7,727 bases of DNA from Alistipes sp. CAG:268 (GCA_000434235.1 FR892017.1:2294-10020); one strand, 5' to 3'. Positions 1 through 6,813 are shown, counted from the stretch's first letter. Made by a program: numbers and translations. Notes: a model not told the origin generated them from the letters alone.

Positions 1-195
1 CGAGAGCGTCGTGTTGTCCTCGTCGAGCACGGCGATCGGGACGTTGCGGATCGCACCCTGGTTGAAAAGCAGGGCGAAGAACGCAAACGAGACGACGGGC
101 AGCAGGATCGTCAGCACGAAGTACATCGGCTGGCGTTTGGCCCGGCCCAACTCCCGCTGTGCGGCGGCGCAGCTGTTTTGCAGAAACCGCGGCAT
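1..195 (-). CDS. ABC-2 type transporter permease, N-terminal fragment
   Basis: This is the start of an inner-membrane permease of an ABC exporter; only the first 65 residues lie in the window and the gene continues past the left edge. It begins MPRFLQNSCAAAQRELGRAK, a cytoplasmic, basic, amphipathic N-terminus. One hydrophobic helix follows at about residues 26-44 (YFVLTILLPVVSFAFFALLF), then the segment NVPIAVLDEDNTTLS at 51-65. A first TM helix followed by a 'P-[IV]-A-[VL]-x-D-x-D-x-S' extracytoplasmic stretch is characteristic of the YhhJ/YbhR/YhgE-like ABC-2 permeases. The ATG lies two bases after the stop of the membrane fusion protein gene, so the two are almost certainly co-transcribed and translationally coupled. 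No ATPase gene is visible; it would have to lie further left or be elsewhere. The family call is firm, the substrate unknown. Confidence 0.85.
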   Translation of the reverse strand, partial: MPRFLQNSCAAAQRELGRAKRQPMYFVLTILLPVVSFAFFALLFNQGAIRNVPIAVLDEDNTTLS

Positions 196-197
196 CG

Positions 198-1187
198 CTA
201 TCTGGCGATTTTATCCCAGTCCACGAGGACGCTCATGCCCGGGCGCAGGTTCTCCACCGGGGCGGTCGGCCGGGCCTTGACGGCAAACGTACGGATGTCG
301 AACCCTCCCTGCGTGCGGGTTGCGGCCCATGTGGCGAAGTCGGCCTGCGGGGCGATGTAGGTCACCTCGAACTCCACGTCGCGGTCGAGGGCGGGTAGGA
401 ATCCCGTCATCCGCGTACCGATGGTCATGCCCGGGAGCAGGGTCTCCTTGATGTTGAAGGTCACCCACATGTCCGACATGTCGAGGATTGCCACCACGGG
501 GTATCCGCTGCCGACCAGCTCGCCCTCTTCGGCGATGATCGTCGAGACCTCGCCCGTGACGGGCGAATAGACCGAGGCATCGACCAGATACGACTGCACC
601 TCGCTCACGGCTCCTTCGGCCTGGCGGACCCGGGCCGCTGCGGCCTCCTTGTCCTCCTTGCGGGCGCCGTCCACGGCCATGTCGTACTGTGCCTTGGCTG
701 CCAGCGCCGTGGCCTCCATGGCCTTGTAGTTGGCTTCGGCCTCATCGAACTTTTGGGCCGGGACCACCCCTTCGTTATAGAGGTTCTGCACGCGCTCGTA
801 GGTCTTGCGGGCCAGTTCGAGCCCGGCCTGGGCCTTCTCCCACATGTTCAGCGCGGCCTCGATCTGCTGGATCCGCGCGCCGGCCACGGCTGCGGCGTCC
901 AGTGCGGCCGCCGCGCTCTTCACGGCCTCGGCCTGTTCGAGTTTGGCGTCCAGCTCGGGCGTCGAGATCATGTAGAGCAGCTCTCCCTTCTCTACGCGCT
1001 GCCCCTCCTCGACCTTCATCTCGTCGATGCGTCCGGGGACCTTCGACGAGGCCTTGTAGGTGGTGCACTCGACGGTGCCCTGAATCAGCATCGGGGTCCG
1101 TTTGTTGAGGTACCAGCTGATCAGCACGACCGAGAGGACGATGACCGCCGCGGCCGCCAAAATACCGATGATGTTGTTTCGTTTCAT
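198..1187 (-). CDS. HlyD/EmrA-family membrane fusion protein of an ABC exporter
   Basis: This periplasmic adaptor (329 aa) should bridge the inner-membrane ABC permease and the outer-membrane TolC-like channel encoded on either side of it. Residues 5-26 form an N-terminal signal anchor. The first half of a biotinyl-lipoyl-like domain follows at about 43-76 (KVPGRIDEMKVEEGQRVEKG), then an Ala/Glu/Lys/Gln-rich alpha-helical hairpin at about 77-203 that should be coiled coil. The second lipoyl half lies at about 206-236 (YSPVTGEVSTIIAEEGELV), and a beta-barrel region from 239 ends in the family's typical LRPGMSV motif at 314-320. Length and architecture match YbhG/EmrA-type adaptors. The gene starts 12 bases after the tolC-like stop, with no Shine-Dalgarno sequence, as is usual in Bacteroidetes. 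The exported substrate cannot be read from the sequence. Confidence 0.93.
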   Translation of the reverse strand: MKRNNIIGILAAAAVIVLSVVLISWYLNKRTPMLIQGTVECTTYKASSKVPGRIDEMKVEEGQRVEKGELLYMISTPELDAKLEQAEAVKSAAAALDAAAVAGARIQQIEAALNMWEKAQAGLELARKTYERVQNLYNEGVVPAQKFDEAEANYKAMEATALAAKAQYDMAVDGARKEDKEAAAARVRQAEGAVSEVQSYLVDASVYSPVTGEVSTIIAEEGELVGSGYPVVAILDMSDMWVTFNIKETLLPGMTIGTRMTGFLPALDRDVEFEVTYIAPQADFATWAATRTQGGFDIRTFAVKARPTAPVENLRPGMSVLVDWDKIAR

Positions 1188-1199
1188 ATCGCTTGCTTG

Positions 1200-2654
1200 T
1201 TATTTTTCGTCAAAGAGGATGACCCGTGCGTCCGACCGCCGGGAATATGCCGGGAACTCGTCGCTGATGCCCGCGGCCTCGAGCAGCTGTGCCAGCACGA
1301 GGTCGAAGTTGTAGGCGGCCTGAAGCCGTTCGGTCCGCACGCCGGCGAGGTTCAGCTCCGCGTCGATCAGGTCCGACGAGGAGCTCATCCCCTCGCGGAA
1401 GGCGGCCTCCTTCATGCGCAGGTACTCCTCGGCGAACGAGAGCGAGGCGTCGATCGACGTGATCTGGTTGCGGTAGTTGATCATCTGGTTGTAGAGCTTC
1501 TCGACCAGTACCGAGATGTCCTGCGAGGCCTTGTTCTGCAGTTCGCCGACGCGGCGCACGGTCTGCCGGGCAGCCGAGTACTGGTATTCGCGGTTCAATC
1601 CGTCGAAGAGCTTGATGTTCACCCCGACGCCCACGGCCCAGCGCGGTACGAATCCGGCAACCTGGTAGTTGTAGAACGAGCCACCGCCCATGGCCACCAC
1701 CTGCGGCAGGAAGGCTGACCGTTGCGCGCGGACGTTCTCCTCGGCGAGCTGCCGCTTGAGCGACACCTGCGAGAGCAGCGGGTTGCGCATCTCGGCCAAC
1801 TCCTTGTAGTAGGCCAGCTCCTCGATCTGCCCGATGACGAACATCGCCGTGACGGGCTGCCAGTCGTTCTCGCGTCCGAGCGTGTTCGACAGTGCGCTGG
1901 AGATGGTCTCGACCTGCAGCTGGGCGTTGTGCAGCTCACGCTCGGCCTCGGCCATCTTGAATTCGACGTAGAGGCGTTCGCTCTGGGCGATCATGCCGTT
2001 TTTCTCGAGGGCCCGGGCATCCTCGAGGTGGCGGCGCACGCCGTCCACCACCTGCTGCCGCACGGCTACGACCTGTTGGGCCAGCGCGAGTCCGAAATAG
2101 CGCTCCACAAGCTCCGAAATCAGCGCATTGCGTGTCTGGTTGCCCTGCTCGGTGGCCGTGCGCTCATTGAGACGTGCGGCCCGGTTCGCGGCGTTGATCT
2201 TGCCGCCCATCCAGATCGGCACGGTCACCTCGCCGCCCACGAACCCGAAGCTCTGGTCCTGCAGCGTGAGGAACCAGTCGGCGTTCATCATCGGGTTGAG
2301 CAGCCCCTGGATTGTCGGGATGAGCGTGGGGTCGATCAGCCCGCTGCCGAGTATCTTTCCCGTGAGGTCCTTGGCCGGGCCTTTCAGGTTGTTGAAGTCG
2401 AATCCGATGTCCTTGGCCATGTAGGCGTAAGCTCCCGTGAGGTTGATCTGCGGCATGCGCAGTCCGATCGCGGCGCGGCGCTGCTGCTGTGCCGCCCGCT
2501 CCTCGTAGGCCGCCGCCTTCATGGCGGGGTTGTCCGTGAGGGTCACGGCGATCGCCTCTTCGAGCGACAGGGCCTGTCCAGGCTCCTGTGCCGGGAGGGG
2601 GAGCGCCGCGGTCATCGCTGTCGCCAGGCAGGCGATCCTGAGAATGTTTTTCAT
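1200..2654 (-). CDS. TolC-family outer-membrane efflux channel
   Basis: This is the outer-membrane exit duct of the tripartite exporter, first gene of the operon (484 aa from this start). A signal peptide is clear: basic MKNILR, hydrophobic core, then a likely cut near LPLPAQ at about 20-23. Mature sequence begins with the typical SLEEAIAVTLTDNPAMKAA segment of outer membrane efflux proteins, where the first long helix starts. Two helical repeats follow, each with a beta-strand part (for example MPQINLTGAYAYMA, and later AFLPQVVAMGGGSFYNYQV). The second repeat ends in LNLAGVRTERLQAAYNFDLV, a conserved-style LxxAxxxxxxAxYxYxxA end. Another ATG lies in frame three codons upstream, at 2663. I prefer 2654 because the promoter box at 2677-2684 would leave only about eight leader bases before 2663. 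Both starts give a workable signal peptide. Confidence 0.93.
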   Translation of the reverse strand: MKNILRIACLATAMTAALPLPAQEPGQALSLEEAIAVTLTDNPAMKAAAYEERAAQQQRRAAIGLRMPQINLTGAYAYMAKDIGFDFNNLKGPAKDLTGKILGSGLIDPTLIPTIQGLLNPMMNADWFLTLQDQSFGFVGGEVTVPIWMGGKINAANRAARLNERTATEQGNQTRNALISELVERYFGLALAQQVVAVRQQVVDGVRRHLEDARALEKNGMIAQSERLYVEFKMAEAERELHNAQLQVETISSALSNTLGRENDWQPVTAMFVIGQIEELAYYKELAEMRNPLLSQVSLKRQLAEENVRAQRSAFLPQVVAMGGGSFYNYQVAGFVPRWAVGVGVNIKLFDGLNREYQYSAARQTVRRVGELQNKASQDISVLVEKLYNQMINYRNQITSIDASLSFAEEYLRMKEAAFREGMSSSSDLIDAELNLAGVRTERLQAAYNFDLVLAQLLEAAGISDEFPAYSRRSDARVILFDEK

Positions 2655-2676
2655 AGCGATCATTGCGTTTGTGGGA

Positions 2677-2684
2677 CAAATATA
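2677..2684 (-). promoter_or_regulatory. Bacteroidetes -7 box for the exporter operon
   Basis: On the minus strand this reads TATATTTG, an exact match to the Bacteroidetes sigma-ABfr -7 consensus TAnnTTTG. The nearest TTTG upstream (2709-2712, minus strand) leaves a spacer of 24 bases, longer than the usual 19-21, so the -33 element is poor. The box lies 22 bases before the chosen tolC-like start codon, implying a very short leader. It sits in the 74-base gap after the reductase-deaminase gene. I see no terminator hairpin in that gap, so read-through from upstream is also possible. Confidence 0.55.
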
Positions 2685-2728
2685 TGGGATTTATCCGGAA
2701 CTCTTCGGCAAATAGGTACTTTAGGCCA

Positions 2729-3844
2729 TTATTGAACCCTTTTGTGGGTAATTTCTGCCCTTTCCCAGCCTGTGAGGTGGGCGTTTGCTGCCCGCACGCC
2801 CTCGGCCAGCTCGGGATATACCCTTACGTCGAGGCCTCCTTCGCGGAGTGTCAGCGCCCCGCGGCAGCAGACGAAACAGTCGGGTTCGTAGAGGGCGAAG
2901 ACGGCGCGCGCGAATCCGTGTCGGAGCAGCAGCTGCGTGCAGCTCTCGGGTTCGCTCGCGCGTTTCGAGCAGGGCTCCATCGACGAGAACATCGAGGCGC
3001 CCCGCAGGGCGGCTCCGGCATCGACGGCCTTGCGGATGGCCTCCTGCTCGGCGTGGTGCGTGGCGGAGGTCTCGTGCGTATAGCCCGTGAAGGAGCGCCC
3101 GTCGGCCGTGACGACCACGGCCCCGACGCAGTAGCAGCTCGGACTGGGTGTACAACGCCTGCCCGCTTCTACGGCCTGTCCGAGCCACCGGAGGTCTTCG
3201 GCCGTCGTGTCCGGATGGATCGTGCAGTGGGTCACCTCCATGCCGCCGAGCCTCTCGCGGCGGCATTCGGCCCCGGCCGGCACATCGAAACGGAACGGAG
3301 TGCGGCCCCGGCCAGTCCCGAGCCGCAGTTCGGGATTGACCGCCAGGCGTACCTCGTCGGCCATCCCTTCGCGGAGGAACATCGAGAGGATCTGTGCGCC
3401 GCCCTCGACGAGCAGGTGGCGGATGCCGCGTTTCTCGAGGGCGGTGACGACCTGTGCTGCCGTATGTGAACCTTCGGTTTGGATAACTTCCGCAACGGAT
3501 TTCAAATCAAGGCATTCCACTTCAGAGAATACATATCTGTCGGCGTCGCCTTCGCTGAAGAAGCGCAGCGCCGGGTCGAGTTTCCCGGAGCGTGTCACCA
3601 CGACCTTGGCGATGTCGGGGCGCAGGCCGGTGGCCCGACGGCGTTCGCGCACGGCCTCGTCGCGCAGCAGGAGCGCCGGGTTGTCGCGCCGCAGGGTCTC
3701 GGCCCCCACAAGGATTGCGTCGCACTGCCCTCGCAGGCGCAGCACCGCCGCCCAGTCTTCGGGCGTCGAGATCATGAGCCGCTCGGGCCCGTTGTCGTCC
3801 AGATAGCCGTCGGCCGTTGCCGCGGCGGAGAGTGTCACTCGCAT
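2729..3844 (-). CDS. Bifunctional reductase-deaminase, RibD-like with inverted domain order
   Basis: The protein (371 aa) joins two domains of riboflavin/pteridine-type pyrimidine metabolism. Residues 1-210 are a RibD_C/DHFR-like reductase: ATADGYLDD (9-17), ILVGAETLRRDNPALL (44-59), VVVTRSGKLDP (81-91) and LLVEGGAQILSMFL (144-157) are its NADPH/substrate motifs. Residues 212-371 are a zinc-dependent CDA-type deaminase: CVGAVVV (239-245), HAE (264-266), and PCS with the second zinc cysteine at 302. Canonical bacterial RibD has deaminase first and reductase second, with C-x8-C; here the order is reversed and the spacing is C-x9-C (CSKRASEPESC). That motif resembles the Rib2-like or actinobacterial stand-alone deaminases I recall, not E. 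coli RibD. All zinc ligands and the catalytic Glu266 are present, so both halves look active. The ATG overlaps the upstream phosphoesterase gene by 10 bases. The frame stays open far upstream of 3844, but residue 1 starts the reductase fold exactly. Riboflavin synthesis is the obvious role; a specialised deaminase-reductase is possible. Confidence 0.85.
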   Translation of the reverse strand: MRVTLSAAATADGYLDDNGPERLMISTPEDWAAVLRLRGQCDAILVGAETLRRDNPALLLRDEAVRERRRATGLRPDIAKVVVTRSGKLDPALRFFSEGDADRYVFSEVECLDLKSVAEVIQTEGSHTAAQVVTALEKRGIRHLLVEGGAQILSMFLREGMADEVRLAVNPELRLGTGRGRTPFRFDVPAGAECRRERLGGMEVTHCTIHPDTTAEDLRWLGQAVEAGRRCTPSPSCYCVGAVVVTADGRSFTGYTHETSATHHAEQEAIRKAVDAGAALRGASMFSSMEPCSKRASEPESCTQLLLRHGFARAVFALYEPDCFVCCRGALTLREGGLDVRVYPELAEGVRAANAHLTGWERAEITHKRVQ

Positions 3845-4995
3845 TGTTTCAGCGTTAAGAGGGTTATTTCGGGACGTGCACCCAACCGCATCGGATAACC
3901 TACATATCCCGTGCCGTCGTTGATGTAGAGCGTCCGTCCGTCGTCGTTGTCGTAGCGTCCGCTCCAGTGCTCGTAGAGCCAGGATGCCGGGGACCACCCG
4001 CGGCCCGAGAAGCGGATCTTCAGCTGCATCGCGTGGACGTGTCCCGAGAGGGTCAGGTCGCCGTATCCGGCTGCCGTGATCTGTTCCCAGAGCTGGGGAA
4101 CGTGTGCCAGCGTGATGTTGAATGTCTCGCGGGGTACGCCCCCGTAGGCCTTGTCCATCCCCGTGGCGGGGAGGTGGCGGTTGTGGCGGAGCCACCGCAG
4201 GGCGGGGTCGAACGAGAGTCCTGTCAGCGAGATGCTGTCGCCGCCACGGCGGATGTAACATGTCCGGTTGTCGAGAACGTGCCACCCCATCGCCTCTTGC
4301 CGGTCGATGAGGCTGCGGAGGTTGTCGGCGATGGTGTGGTGCAGCGAGTCCTTGATGTAGGTTCCCACGTCGTGGTTGCCCGTGACCGAGTAGACCGGGG
4401 CCTCGATGCGTTGGAGCAGCCGGGCCATCCGTTCGTCGAGCTCTGCGGCGCGGATGTTCACCAGGTCGCCCGTGAAGAGCACCAGATCGGGCCGCAGGGC
4501 GTTGATGCGGTCGGCAAGGCGTCCCAGCTCGCGCTCGGGGGAGACGATCGTCCCCAGGTGGAGGTCCGAGATCTGTACGAGGCGCATGCCGTCGAATGCC
4601 GCGGGAAGGCGTTCCGAGCAGATCTCCACCCGGCTGACGCGCAGCGACGTGCGGCCCAGCGTAGCTCCCCAGAGCAGTGTGACGGCGATCAGTGCGGCCG
4701 CGATGTTGCCCGCACGGCGCCATCCGATGAGGCGGAACGGGTAACGGGCCAGGCGCGGCAGGACGGTGAACAGCCACGCCCAGAGGAGCCACATCGACGC
4801 CTGTACGACCGCCGTGGTGTTGTCGCGGCTCAGCGTGCCGATAAGGATCGCCGCCAGGGGCAGCAGGTCGGTGACGACGGCCCATACGATGCGGCCGGCC
4901 GGAATGGGCCGCCGCCGGCGGAACCGGTGGAAATGGTACCAGTCGGCCGCCATGGTCGCGGCCATAAGAATAAATATAGGTATTGCGAGAAACAT
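3835..4995 (-). CDS. Membrane-anchored calcineurin-like metallophosphoesterase
   Basis: The 386-aa product has four predicted TM helices (about 2-19, 35-54, 62-79, 96-112) followed by a calcineurin-type metallophosphatase domain. All metal-binding motifs are present in order: DLH (144-146), GDLVN (176-180), GNHD (206-209), H298 in LAHVP, and GHVH (318-321). Positive charge is concentrated in the first loop (RFRRRR) and the third loop (RLARYPFRLIGWRR), placing these loops in the cytoplasm and the catalytic domain on the periplasmic side; this topology is my inference. Similar YkuE/YaeI-like enzymes act on phosphoesters at the membrane, but the substrate here is unknown. I chose the ATG at 4995, giving MFLAIPIF, because the promoter box at 5027-5034 lies between it and any upstream ATG in the frame. 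It is the first gene of a two-gene unit with the reductase-deaminase. Confidence 0.9.
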   Translation of the reverse strand: MFLAIPIFILMAATMAADWYHFHRFRRRRPIPAGRIVWAVVTDLLPLAAILIGTLSRDNTTAVVQASMWLLWAWLFTVLPRLARYPFRLIGWRRAGNIAAALIAVTLLWGATLGRTSLRVSRVEICSERLPAAFDGMRLVQISDLHLGTIVSPERELGRLADRINALRPDLVLFTGDLVNIRAAELDERMARLLQRIEAPVYSVTGNHDVGTYIKDSLHHTIADNLRSLIDRQEAMGWHVLDNRTCYIRRGGDSISLTGLSFDPALRWLRHNRHLPATGMDKAYGGVPRETFNITLAHVPQLWEQITAAGYGDLTLSGHVHAMQLKIRFSGRGWSPASWLYEHWSGRYDNDDGRTLYINDGTGYVGYPMRLGARPEITLLTLKQCE

Positions 4996-5026
4996 CTGTT
5001 GTTCGGGGACGAGGTCTTGTATGATG

Positions 5027-5034
5027 CAAAGATA
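5027..5034 (-). promoter_or_regulatory. Bacteroidetes -7 box for the phosphoesterase/reductase-deaminase unit
   Basis: The minus strand reads TATCTTTG, an exact TAnnTTTG match and the commonest form of this box in Bacteroidales. It lies 31 bases before the phosphoesterase ATG at 4995, which leaves a leader of roughly 25 bases. No good TTG -33 element is found 19-21 bases upstream; an AT-rich stretch and the palindrome at 5040-5049 occupy that spacer. Confidence 0.65.
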
Positions 5035-5039
5035 AGAAA

Positions 5040-5049
5040 ATTCGCGAAT
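5040..5049. promoter_or_regulatory. Perfect 10-base palindrome, candidate operator
   Basis: ATTCGCGAAT is a perfect palindrome placed 5 bases upstream of the -7 box of the leftward unit, inside its promoter spacer, and upstream of the rightward porin gene. A protein bound here could block the leftward promoter. A 10-base palindrome can occur by chance, and no regulator gene is in the window, so this is only a candidate. Confidence 0.25.
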
Positions 5050-5063
5050 CCCCCTCCTCTTTT

Positions 5064-5093
5064 TTTGGCATACGACTTGCGAAAGTACGGGTG
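5064..5093 (+). promoter_or_regulatory. Possible weak promoter of the porin gene
   Basis: TTTG at 5064-5067 and TACGGGTG at 5086-5093 are 18 bases apart and resemble the -33 and -7 elements of Bacteroidetes promoters. The -7 box matches only four of its six fixed positions. It lies about 20 bases upstream of the porin start, and no better match exists on the plus strand of this gap, so it is the best available candidate and not a firm call. Confidence 0.3.
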
Positions 5094-5113
5094 AATGCAA
5101 AAACATACAGATG

Positions 5114-6367
5114 ATGAAAATGATCCGATTCGCTATCTGGACGGCCGGGCTTCTGCTGATGCTCCCCGCCGTCGCAATCACGCCGCGGGGGCAGGAGCAC
5201 GACCGCCGGGAGGCCCTCCGCGACCATGCCGAAACCCACCGCAAGGGGTTTCAGCAGACCGATGTCCCGCAGTTTGTCTTCCCTGTCAGCGGCAACCGTT
5301 TCTCGTTCTCGGTCGGCGGCTTCATCAACCTGCGGGGGGCCTACGACATGGGGGGCATGGTCGATAATATCGACTTCGTGACCTACGACATTCCGGTGCC
5401 GGGCAGCTACGCCACCCGGCAGAAACTCACGATGGATGCCTCGACGTCGCGGCTCTTCGTCAAGGCGATCGCGAATACGCGGAGCCTCGGGCGCGTGGTG
5501 GTCTACATCGACGGGGATTTCCGCGGCGGCGCGGTGAACAGCTACACGCCGCGTCTGCGCTCGGCCTATGTCTCGTTCCTGGGGCTGACTCTCGGCCGCG
5601 ACGTGACGACCTTCTGCGACCTGGCGGCCGCGCCGACGACCATCGACTTCCAGGGCCCGAACGCCTACAACTTCAATTTTGCCACGCTCATCCGTTACGA
5701 ACGCTCGTTTGCCGACGACCGACTCTCGTTCGGCGTGGCGGCCGAGATGCCTGCCGTGAGCGGGACCTACGGCGAGGGATTCGAGCCCATTCCGCAGCGC
5801 GTTCCCGACATTCCGGCCTACATCCAGTATGCGTGGGGGCCGGAGCGCTCGAGCCACCTGCGCGCCTCGGTCGTCCTGCGCGACATGTACCTGCACAACC
5901 TCCGCACCGCGGAGAACACCTCGCTGCTGGGCTGGGGCGTACAGTTGAGCGGGACAATCCGCTGCTGCCGGGCGTTCCGGATGTTCATGAACGGCGTCTA
6001 CGGCAAGGGCATCACCCCTTACATTCAGGACCTGACGGGTGCCGGACTGGACTTCACGCCCGATCCGCGGAATGCCGCCTACATCCAGACGATGCCGATG
6101 TGGGGCTGGCAGGCCGCCGGGCAGCTCTCGCTGACACGGCGGCTTACCCTCTCGGGCGGCTACTCGACCGTCCGCATACAGCGCAGCCACGGATTCTATG
6201 CCGACGACGAGTACAAGCGCGGGCAGTACATCTTCGGAAACCTGTTCTATGCGCTCACGCCGCGCTGCACCCTGGCGGCCGAATACCTCTACGGTTCGCG
6301 CCGCAACATGTCCGATGCGGAGAACCATGCCAACCGGGTGAATGTCATGCTGCAGTACACTTTCTGA
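5114..6367 (+). CDS. DcaP-like outer-membrane porin
   Basis: This is a beta-barrel outer-membrane protein (417 aa from this start). A signal peptide is plain: MKMIRF, hydrophobic core WTAGLLLMLPAVA, then a cut near AVAITPRGQ. A short charged segment follows (EHDRREALRDHAETHRKG), then the barrel opens with FSFSVGGFINLRGAYDMGG. DcaP-family hallmarks appear in the first third: the strand VVVYIDGDFRGG, then PRLRSAYVSF, LTLGRDVTTFCD and a TIDFQGPNA segment, the last three corresponding to the LRHAY / GQ.WS.F / DF.GP blocks of that family. Alternating aromatic strands continue to the end, and the last residue is Phe after VMLQYT, the usual signal for assembly by BamA. ATGs also occur at 5111 and 5120; 5114 gives the best signal peptide. 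The role is probably passive uptake of small anionic compounds, which is inferred from the family. It is transcribed alone and closed by the terminator at 6396-6428. Confidence 0.85.
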   Translation: MKMIRFAIWTAGLLLMLPAVAITPRGQEHDRREALRDHAETHRKGFQQTDVPQFVFPVSGNRFSFSVGGFINLRGAYDMGGMVDNIDFVTYDIPVPGSYATRQKLTMDASTSRLFVKAIANTRSLGRVVVYIDGDFRGGAVNSYTPRLRSAYVSFLGLTLGRDVTTFCDLAAAPTTIDFQGPNAYNFNFATLIRYERSFADDRLSFGVAAEMPAVSGTYGEGFEPIPQRVPDIPAYIQYAWGPERSSHLRASVVLRDMYLHNLRTAENTSLLGWGVQLSGTIRCCRAFRMFMNGVYGKGITPYIQDLTGAGLDFTPDPRNAAYIQTMPMWGWQAAGQLSLTRRLTLSGGYSTVRIQRSHGFYADDEYKRGQYIFGNLFYALTPRCTLAAEYLYGSRRNMSDAENHANRVNVMLQYTF

Positions 6368-6395
6368 CCGGACTCGTTCCGCAGGACGGTTTTTT

Positions 6396-6428
6396 CGGGC
6401 GATTCCCAGCGGGGGTCGCCCGCTTTTT
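6396..6428 (+). terminator. Intrinsic terminator of the porin gene
   Basis: Bases 6396-6407 (CGGGCGATTCCC) pair with 6411-6422 (GGGGGTCGCCCG) over 12 base pairs, ten Watson-Crick and two G-U, closed by a three-base loop (AGC). A C and five T residues follow directly (6424-6428). This is a textbook Rho-independent terminator, 28 bases after the porin stop codon. The T run is only on the plus-strand side that suits rightward transcription, since on the minus strand no T run follows the stem. Confidence 0.85.
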
Positions 6429-6430
6429 CG

Positions 6431-6438
6431 TATCTTTG
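6431..6438 (+). promoter_or_regulatory. Bacteroidetes -7 box for the DUF4491-CapA unit
   Basis: TATCTTTG is an exact TAnnTTTG match on the plus strand, 63 bases upstream of the DUF4491 start codon. It begins only two bases after the terminator T run, so the -33 region of this promoter overlaps the terminator hairpin. No clear TTG is found at the expected -33 distance. Confidence 0.65.
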
Positions 6439-6501
6439 TCCGCGGGAGGCGGCCTGCGGCGGCACACGTCCGGCCGTCTCCGGAAAACAAGCGGGAAAAT
6501 C

Positions 6502-6810
6502 ATGGAATTTCTGACACAATACAACCTTACGGGGCTGGTGATCGGCGTGGCGACGTTTCTGATCATCGGTCTTTTCCATCCGCTCGTCATCAAGGGCGAG
6601 TACTATTTCGGCGTGCGGATCTGGTGGCTTTTCCTCCTGATGGGGATCGCGGCCGTCGCTGCATCGATCGCCGTGCGCCAGCTGCTCTGGTCCACGCTGC
6701 TGGCCGTGTGGGGCGCTTCGTCGCTGTGGAGCATCGGCGAACTCTTCGAACAGCGCAAGCGGGTGGCCAAGGGGTGGTTCCCGCAGAATCCCAAACGGAA
6801 ACGGAAGTAG
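6502..6810 (+). CDS. DUF4491 family small inner-membrane protein
   Basis: This 102-aa protein has three predicted TM helices, at about 9-30, 40-57 and 60-77, and a basic C-terminal tail ending NPKRKRK. Conserved landmarks of DUF4491 as I recall it are all present: the start region (LTGLVIGVATFLIIGLFHPLVIKGEYYFG, in two stretches), the WW pair at 41-42, and LWSIGELFEQRKRVAKGWFP near the C-terminus. The positive tail suggests that the C-terminus is cytoplasmic. The family is common in gut Bacteroidales and Firmicutes and has no known function that I can name. The frame is open further upstream, but the upstream part lies in the porin gene, and the ATG at 6502 is the start that matches the family. 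It is followed after one codon by the CapA-like gene. Confidence 0.85.
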   Translation: MEFLTQYNLTGLVIGVATFLIIGLFHPLVIKGEYYFGVRIWWLFLLMGIAAVAASIAVRQLLWSTLLAVWGASSLWSIGELFEQRKRVAKGWFPQNPKRKRK

Positions 6811-6813
6811 GCC

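Larger units (their letters stand above)
4996..5113. other. Divergent intergenic region
   Basis: This 118-base region separates the leftward phosphoesterase unit from the rightward porin gene. It holds the TATCTTTG box, the palindrome at 5040-5049, a C/T-rich tract that ends in a run of T (5050-5066), and the weak plus-strand promoter candidate. I see no riboswitch-like fold and no small coding sequence in it. Confidence 0.6.

Noticed and set aside
2664..2728. A terminator between the reductase-deaminase gene and the TolC-like gene.
   Set aside because: No stable hairpin followed by a T run is present on the minus strand here.
753..2735. Long plus-strand open frames opposite the membrane fusion protein and TolC-like genes.
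   Set aside because: They lie exactly antisense to well-recognised genes, have Leu/Arg/Gly/Val/His-rich composition, and show no known domain.
4996..5244. An N-terminal extension of the phosphoesterase up to 5244.
   Set aside because: It would overlap the porin coding region, place the start upstream of the exact -7 promoter box at 5027-5034, and add a basic sequence of no recognisable type before a good TM start.
2729..6490. A minus-strand open frame of 1253 codons, spanning the reductase-deaminase gene, the phosphoesterase gene in another frame, and the antisense of the porin gene.
   Set aside because: Only the last 371 codons encode a recognisable protein. The rest is Arg/Pro/Ala/Gly-rich out-of-frame sequence, as expected from GC-rich coding DNA with few stop codons. 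I treat the start at 3844 as the true one.
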